Of a DNA stretch of 19,760 nucleotides, positions 14,986 through 19,760 are shown one piece after another. Made by a program: the position numbers and the translations under genes. Origin of the DNA: CAYTRP01 sp964625145 (GTDB lineage: Bacteria > Sumerlaeota > Sumerlaeia > SLMS01 > JAHLLQ01); contig CAZVAQ010000062.1 in NCBI GenBank assembly GCA_964625145.1, forward strand, positions 1 to 19,760, written 5' to 3'. A model generated the notes under the pieces. The model had not been told where the DNA came from, ran no database searches, and was given only the letters and a program-made list of their open reading frames with translations. Position 1 is the stretch's first letter, and each line of letters begins with the position of its first letter.

Positions 14986-15598
14986 CCATGAACATTTCGT
15001 CCAACTTGGATTCGATGAAGTGGACGGCGTTGCGCAGGTGGCCGGTGTCTTCCACGGACATGGGGCGCTCGGGATTTAGCTCGGGGGAGACCCTTTGGAG
15101 GAAGGCGCGGGCGGCGGCGCGGATTTGGCCGCTGGTGGCTTGGCGTCCGTGGAGCATGCAGAGGGCGAGACGGTCCTCGATGAGCAGGAAGTGGATGCGG
15201 TCGACTTCGCCGCCGTAGAACTTCACGGAGACCTCGGGGCTGGACGCGCGCGAGACCATGGAGTTGAGCGCGGCGATGGTGCCGGCCGCCATGGCGCCCA
15301 TGGTGGACGGATTGATGGGATGGAAGTCACCGGCGGATGAGAGGATGCATCCGGTGCGGTCGATGACCAGGGCACAACGCGCGCGCGAGACATCCACCAG
15401 GTCGCGCAGGGCGTCCTGCATGATGGACAAGAGGCCCTCGGAGAATCCATGGAGGTTGCTGGGAGAGGCGGCCCCGCCAGAGATGGTGAGTGGTGCGCCG
15501 GGGCGGGAGGGGGAGTTGCGCGAGCGCGAATAAATGATGGGGCCGGAGGAAGATCCGCCGGAGGAATCGTCGCGGTGTCTCCTGTTCACGGGACTCAT
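14981..15598 (-). CDS. Roadblock/LC7 domain protein, MglB-like
   Basis: In this 205-residue protein, residues about 62-172 look like a roadblock/LC7 domain: DLVDVSRARCALVIDRTGCI, then a helix with MAAGTIAALNSMVSRAS, then SVKFYGGEVDRIHFLLIEDR. Roadblock proteins of the MglB type bind small GTPases and speed up GTP hydrolysis. The preceding gene encodes an MglA-like GTPase 38 bp away, so a GTPase/regulator pair is likely. The first 50 residues are a low-complexity Ser/Gly/Arg/Pro tail, absent from compact MglB. A C-terminal helix (HLRNAVHFIESKLDEMFMD) could contact the GTPase. GGGAG lies about 13 nt before the ATG. The protein could also be a general roadblock protein unrelated to motility. Confidence 0.8.
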   Translation of the reverse strand: MSPVNRRHRDDSSGGSSSGPIIYSRSRNSPSRPGAPLTISGGAASPSNLHGFSEGLLSIMQDALRDLVDVSRARCALVIDRTGCILSSAGDFHPINPSTMGAMAAGTIAALNSMVSRASSPEVSVKFYGGEVDRIHFLLIEDRLALCMLHGRQATSGQIRAAARAFLQRVSPELNPERPMSVEDTGHLRNAVHFIESKLDEMFMD

Positions 15599-15636
15599 GC
15601 CGTTGTCTCTCCCCCTGGTTTCGTCAACGGGCGTTG

Positions 15637-16248
15637 TCAGCGATAGGAGCCATACTGGGCGGCCAGAGTGTCGTTCAACCGCCCCATGACCTGTTTGCAG
15701 ATGGCGTGAAAGGTTTCCTTCACGCCGCGGTTCTCCAGCGCGATGGCCTCGAAGGAGAGGCAGCCGCGATCGTTGAGCACTTCCTCGAACTCCTCGACGG
15801 AGGTCACGAAGAACAGGTCGCGCTTGTTGTATTGGAAGACCATGGGGATGGTCTCGTAGTCATAGCCATATTCGGTGAGCATGGACTTGAGGTCCTGGAG
15901 TGACTCCAGGTTGTCCTCCAGCCGCGACTTGTCGCTGTCGGCGACGAAAACCAAGCCGTCCACACCGTTGAGGACCATCTTGCGCGTGGAGCGGTAGTAG
16001 GGCTGGCCGGGGACACCGTAGACGAGGAACTTGGACTTGAAGCCGGCGACCTCCGCCAGATCCATCGCGAAGTAGTCGAAGAAGAGCGTGCGGTCGCCTT
16101 CGGTGTCGATGGATTGGAGGTGTGTCCGTTGGGCTTCGGGGATAACGCCGTGGATGGCTGCGATGTTGGTGGTCTTGCCCCCCAGGCTGGGACCCACGTA
16201 GACGATCTTGCAGTTCAGCTCGCGGGTTCTGTAGTTGATGATGGGCAT
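15637..16248 (-). CDS. mglA: MglA-like small Ras-family GTPase
   Basis: This 203-residue small GTPase resembles MglA, which switches polarity and gliding in Myxococcus and acts with MglB. The start at 16248 gives MPIINYRTRELNCKIVYVGP, aligned with the MglA start, and GGA lies 9-12 nt upstream; the ATG at 16254 is the alternative. The P-loop GPSLGGKTT spans residues 19-27. Switch II carries GVPGQ (78-82) in place of the usual DTAGQ, as in MglA. Next come KMVLNGVDGLVFVADSD at 90-106 and NKRD at 141-144 for guanine recognition. The partner roadblock gene follows 38 bp downstream. No motility genes lie in this window, so the cellular role is inferred only from the family. Confidence 0.85.
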   Translation of the reverse strand: MPIINYRTRELNCKIVYVGPSLGGKTTNIAAIHGVIPEAQRTHLQSIDTEGDRTLFFDYFAMDLAEVAGFKSKFLVYGVPGQPYYRSTRKMVLNGVDGLVFVADSDKSRLEDNLESLQDLKSMLTEYGYDYETIPMVFQYNKRDLFFVTSVEEFEEVLNDRGCLSFEAIALENRGVKETFHAICKQVMGRLNDTLAAQYGSYR

Positions 16249-16395
16249 TCCCATGATCCTTCCGCGATGATGGTGGCTGCGGCATGGGACTGCCGCCGTT
16301 TGCTCCATAGCCGCCTGCTTATGGAGGTGGGCGTTGGGGGGGTGAAGGTCAACCGGAATGCCCCCGCCGGAATGTCCGAAGGGCTGGCGCCGCGA

Positions 16396-17595
16396 TTACT
16401 CCCCAGTCCTGACTCGCAGGACCTTGACGGTCTCTCCGCGCGGAACGGGTCCAACCCCGGGCTCCAGCACGATGAGGCCATTGGACCGTGCGGCGTTGTA
16501 GAGATTGCCGGAGGATTGGCCCGCGAGGGGCTCGACGGTCCAAGTGCCATCCAGCAGCCGGCATTGCGCGTTGACGAAGAAGAGCCGATGACGGTCCCGG
16601 GGACAATCGGACGCGAGGCGCATCAGCTCCAGCGGGCGTTCGGCCGGCTCGATACGCAGATGCCGCCGGAGGAAGGGTTTCACGAATATCTCCGTGTTGC
16701 AAACCGTGGAGACCGGGTTGCCTGGGAGGCCAAAGAACATCTTCCCATGCACGGTGGCCACGAGCATCGGTTTGCCGGGGCGAACGGCCACGCGCCAAAA
16801 GTGCACCTGGGCCCCCAGCATCTCCAACGCGTGGCCCACGACGTCGTGATCACCGACGGACACGCCCGCCGTGGAGATGACAAGGTCGGCCCAAGCGAGG
16901 GACTCCGCGAGCAAGTCGCGGAAGGATTCCGCCTTGTCCCGGGCAACGCCGAACATGCGCGTCTCGCAGCCGAAACTCGCGAGCTCGCCGGCAAGGTAAT
17001 AGAGATTGCTGCCGACGATGTCGCTCACGCCGAGCGGTTCGCCGAGCAGCTTGACTTCGTTGCCGCTGCCGAGGACTGCAACGCGCGGCCGATCCCACAC
17101 GGGAAGATTCGCGAGATTGAACATCGAGAGGAAGGCGACTTTTGTGCTGTCGAGGCGCGTGCCTGTGGCGAACAGCTCCTGGCCTTCGCCGACGTCCTCG
17201 CCGCGGCGGCGGATGTAGTGTCCAGAAGTGGGAAGCTCCTTGGGCAGGAGTTTTCCATCGGCGGTGATCTCCGCCACTTCGCGCGGCACCACGGTGTCGG
17301 CGCCTGTGGGGAGTTGCGCGCCGGTGCTGAGGCGGATGGCTTGTCCAGCGGATAGCGCGCCGTCGAACGGCCGCCCGGCGGCGCTCTCCCCCACCAACGT
17401 GTAGGGCGATGCGCCCTCGCACCGCGCGAGGGCAAAGCCATCCATGGCCGATTGGTCGAATCGCGGGAGCGGCCAGGGGGAACGCACGGGTTCACACAGG
17501 ATCCGGTTCGTGCATCCCAACAACGGCGCGCGCGAGGGCCGCGCTTCGAGGGGGAGGACGAGGATTTGGTCGAGGGCTTCGCGGTAGGTGAGCAT
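16396..17595 (-). CDS. moeA: Molybdopterin molybdenumtransferase
   Basis: This 399-residue MoeA inserts molybdenum or tungsten into molybdopterin. Its motifs are complete: FDQSAMDGFA with D52, TGAQLPTGADTVV at 91-103, RRRGEDVGEG with D134, GSGNE at 176-180, STAGVSVGDHD at 241-251, RPGKP at 272-276 and GLPGNPVS at 289-296. The common STGDE segment here reads GSGNE, keeping Glu180 but with Asn179 where Asp is usual; the effect is unknown. No other molybdenum cofactor gene is present in the window. The gene diverges from cinA, whose N-terminal domain has the same molybdopterin-binding fold. The GTPase gene lies 147 bp downstream. Confidence 0.93.
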   Translation of the reverse strand: MLTYREALDQILVLPLEARPSRAPLLGCTNRILCEPVRSPWPLPRFDQSAMDGFALARCEGASPYTLVGESAAGRPFDGALSAGQAIRLSTGAQLPTGADTVVPREVAEITADGKLLPKELPTSGHYIRRRGEDVGEGQELFATGTRLDSTKVAFLSMFNLANLPVWDRPRVAVLGSGNEVKLLGEPLGVSDIVGSNLYYLAGELASFGCETRMFGVARDKAESFRDLLAESLAWADLVISTAGVSVGDHDVVGHALEMLGAQVHFWRVAVRPGKPMLVATVHGKMFFGLPGNPVSTVCNTEIFVKPFLRRHLRIEPAERPLELMRLASDCPRDRHRLFFVNAQCRLLDGTWTVEPLAGQSSGNLYNAARSNGLIVLEPGVGPVPRGETVKVLRVRTGE

Positions 17596-17724
17596 GGCTC
17601 TTATCTGTCCTATGCCCGGTCAGGAGAAGCAAGGCCGAGGTGGACTTCGCTTCCGCCATTGCCCTGCGGCGGCCAAGTGGCCAGACAATGGCGATCACTC
17701 CACGGCCAGAGCGAACCTCACCAC

Positions 17725-18999
17725 ATGTCTCCCCTACCCCGCGTCCGCATCATCAGCACCGGCACCGAGATCACGCAGGGACTGTACGCGGACACGAACG
17801 CGCAGGAGCTGTCGCGGCGGTTGCTGGATCGTGGCTTTGCGGTGACGGGGCATTGTGCGGTGCCAGACGATCGCGAGGCGATCAGAGAGGCGATCCACGC
17901 GTGCTTTGGCCGGTGCGAGCTGATCATCGCCACCGGCGGCATCGGGCCGACAGAGGACGACCTGAACCGCGCGATCTTTGCGGACTTGTGGGAGGTAGGC
18001 CTGCGACGCGTGAATCGCGCGGAGACGATGATGCGCGACCGTTTCCAACGGCGCGGCATGACCATGCCCGAAAGCAATCTGGTGCAGGCTAGTGTGCCGC
18101 AGGGTTCAAGGCCGCTGCTGAATTTTTGGGGGACGGCGGCGGGGTTCATCATGCCTGCGCGCGGCGAACGCCCGTTGGCGATGGTGATGCCAGGAGTGCC
18201 CGCGGAATGGCGCGGAATGTTCGACCGGTACTTCGCGCGCGTCGTGGAGCCGATGTTTCCCAATCGTCAGCCACGGTGTGTGCATACGCTGCATGTGGCG
18301 TTGATGCCCGAGTCGGCCGTGAATGAATGCGTGCAGGATTTGTTCACCGCGGACCCGCGCGTGGAGGTTGGGATCCTGGCCAAGCGCGGCCGCATTCGTT
18401 TGCGGTTGGCGGCGGCCATGGATCAACAGGAGGCAATCGCCGAATTGGCCGCGCGCATGCGCGAACGATTGCCGGAGGCGGCAATCTTTGCCGAAGGCCC
18501 CGAAGAGGCGACGCTGGAGCAGGCGGCGGTCGATGCGCTGCGCCGCACGAAGAAGCGCGTGGCGTGTGCCGAATCATGCACGGGCGGTGGTATCGCCCAA
18601 CGCCTGACGAATGTTCCGGGTTCTTCGGAAGTGCTGGAGGAGTCGGTCGTCACATACTCCAACGACGCCAAGCGGCGATGGTTGGATGTGCCTGCGGACG
18701 TGCTGGAGACGCACGGGGCCGTCAGCGGCGAATGCGCGCTGGCCATGGCGGAGGGTTTGCTGAAGCGGACAAGCGCGGATGCGACCATCGCGGTGACTGG
18801 CATTGCAGGCCCGGGCGGCGCCACGCCCGGCAAGCCCGTCGGTACCGTGTGGACTGCATTGGCCGATCGCGCGGGATCGCGCAAGGCGCGCCATTGCCGA
18901 TTCACGGGAGACCGGGAAAGCGTGCGCGAATGGACCGAGAATCATGCGCTGGAGATGGTGCGCTGCTGGGCGCTGGGACTTCCCCTGCCGCGGCCATGA
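17725..18999 (+). CDS. cinA: CinA family protein (NMN amidohydrolase domain)
   Basis: This 424-residue two-domain CinA has an N-terminal part of about residues 5-170 with a MoaB/MoeA-like fold (IISTGTEITQGLYADTNAQE, TGGIGPTEDD at 70-79, MVMPGVPAEW). In related proteins this domain hydrolyses ADP-ribose. The C-terminal domain, about 263-420, is the nicotinamide-nucleotide amidase: AESCTGGGIAQRLTNVPGS with Ser284 as the likely nucleophile, then YSNDAKRRWL and AVTGIAGPGG. Together they recycle pyridine nucleotides. The chosen ATG at 17725 starts MSPLPRVRII and fits the family; no strong ribosome binding site is visible. It is transcribed away from moeA with 129 bp between the start codons. Confidence 0.93.
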   Translation: MSPLPRVRIISTGTEITQGLYADTNAQELSRRLLDRGFAVTGHCAVPDDREAIREAIHACFGRCELIIATGGIGPTEDDLNRAIFADLWEVGLRRVNRAETMMRDRFQRRGMTMPESNLVQASVPQGSRPLLNFWGTAAGFIMPARGERPLAMVMPGVPAEWRGMFDRYFARVVEPMFPNRQPRCVHTLHVALMPESAVNECVQDLFTADPRVEVGILAKRGRIRLRLAAAMDQQEAIAELAARMRERLPEAAIFAEGPEEATLEQAAVDALRRTKKRVACAESCTGGGIAQRLTNVPGSSEVLEESVVTYSNDAKRRWLDVPADVLETHGAVSGECALAMAEGLLKRTSADATIAVTGIAGPGGATPGKPVGTVWTALADRAGSRKARHCRFTGDRESVREWTENHALEMVRCWALGLPLPRP

Positions 19000-19020
19000 T
19001 CGGGACCCTCCGGCTGAAAT

Positions 19021-19066
19021 CCCGCCCTTGACCGGGTGGGCAGCCGAGCCGTTGCTTGATCAACGG
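19021..19066 (+). terminator. Two short stem-loops after cinA
   Basis: CCCGCCC (19021-19027) pairs with GGGTGGG (19034-19040), including one G-U pair. CCGTTG (19049-19054) pairs with CAACGG (19061-19066). Both loops are 6 nt, and neither is followed by a U-tract. They are weak candidates for ending cinA transcription ahead of the lipoprotein gene. Confidence 0.3.
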
Positions 19067-19108
19067 ATACCACTGCGAAAGATCCATCCACCCGGCAGGA
19101 ACATAATC

Positions 19109-19678
19109 ATGTCCACAACAAACCTGCAACAGATCATCCGTCGCGTCGCCATCGCCACATTGCCGATGGTGCTGCTGTTCGGGAGCGCCTGTGGAAGCAA
19201 GAGTAGCGATAGTGACCTATTTCCAAACACGCTAAGTGAACTACAAGGACCCTATAGACCTTCCTACGGCGAGGGTGTGCAAGGTTTCAATGAGCCGTTT
19301 GAGCAATCCTATCGCCGGGGCATTGGCATGCGCGCCGTCACGTGGGATCGTTGGCTGGCGATTTCGATCCGCAACCGGGGTGGTGACAGCGTTTACCTGG
19401 AGCCCGAAGCCTTTCGCCTCGTGATGCCCGACCGTACGCTTTATGCCATCGGCCAGGAACGACACGGAATGGCGTTGTTCACACCGACTGAAGTTCCCTC
19501 CGGGGAGGTGGCCCTGCTGATCGCGCGCATACCGGAGCTCGACAACCTGGAGCAGCTCGGCGTGATCCTCAACTACCCGCCGCGCGATGCCCTGGTGCGA
19601 TGCCCGATTGAGCCGGTGGCCGAGCCGGCCACCACCACAACGGGACCCCGAGCCGGAGCCGCGCGGAGTAATCGGTGA
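19109..19678 (+). CDS. Putative small lipoprotein
   Basis: This 189-residue protein has a probable lipoprotein signal: hydrophobic MVLLFGSAC with the modified cysteine at residue 28. The lipobox is atypical because Gly, not Leu, occupies position -3, so simple secretion is also possible. The mature part has a beta-rich segment (WLAISIRNRGGDSVYLEPEA, then LVMPDRTLYAI) that looks like the immunoglobulin-type DUF4352 pattern of exported proteins. The C-terminus is Thr/Arg/Ala-rich low complexity. CAGGA lies about 9 nt before the ATG. Function is unknown. Confidence 0.7.
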   Translation: MSTTNLQQIIRRVAIATLPMVLLFGSACGSKSSDSDLFPNTLSELQGPYRPSYGEGVQGFNEPFEQSYRRGIGMRAVTWDRWLAISIRNRGGDSVYLEPEAFRLVMPDRTLYAIGQERHGMALFTPTEVPSGEVALLIARIPELDNLEQLGVILNYPPRDALVRCPIEPVAEPATTTTGPRAGAARSNR

Positions 19679-19760
19679 GCCTTCCGGTGCGAGTTTGGAG
19701 ACTTTGCCAGGACATTTCCGTAAATAGTTCTTTCCATTGTTGCTCCTGCCCATTGTGACT

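Noticed and set aside
16114..17355. 413-codon plus-strand frame across moeA and the GTPase gene
   Set aside because: It covers two well-supported minus-strand genes and shows no family resemblance.

Overview
GC-rich window (low 60s percent by eye) from a diderm bacterium, densely coding, with 18 protein genes called. An OstA/LptA-like and an LptC-like protein at the left end point to an LPS-type outer membrane. The MglA-type GTPase with a roadblock partner, a secreted phosphodiester glycosidase joined to a golvesin-like domain, and paired DUF1579 proteins suit a deep-branching or candidate-phylum lineage (Sumerlaeota/Hydrogenedentota-like). That placement is inference with low confidence. No tRNA, rRNA, CRISPR array, insertion sequence or phage gene was seen.

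Layout. Positions 108-8889 are a run of nine minus-strand genes. Read in transcription order they are: two DUF1579 paralogues (8889-8251 and 8205-7675), a roughly 500-bp non-coding gap, a stand-alone HNH endonuclease (7176-6577), ygfZ (6432-5482), nfo (overlapping ygfZ by one base), trxB, holB, an LptC-like exported protein and an OstA/LptA-like exported protein. From 9209 the plus strand carries thiC, led by a TPP riboswitch, then two tandem membrane-protein paralogues (11179-11868 and 11972-12583) and the three-domain secreted glycosidase (12671-14887). Positions 17595-14981 are minus strand again: moeA, an MglA-like GTPase and a roadblock/LC7 protein. Plus-strand cinA (17725-18999) diverges from moeA, and a small lipoprotein gene (19109-19678) ends the window.

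How the genes work together. Most of the minus block is housekeeping: DNA repair (nfo), clamp loading (holB), thiol redox (trxB), Fe-S protein maintenance (ygfZ) and envelope biogenesis. thiC is probably controlled by TPP through a translational switch whose Shine-Dalgarno sequestering stem is visible. The GTPase and roadblock proteins are a likely regulatory pair for polarity or motility. The most unusual parts are non-coding: several long, near-perfect stem-loops (6457-6515, 7596-7628, 11128-11172, 11870-11920), an 11-bp-phased TGTGGA array (7355-7385) and a decamer shared by three intergenic regions. The least familiar proteins are the tandem membrane paralogues and a HolB that has lost its zinc module and gained an acidic/proline-rich insert.
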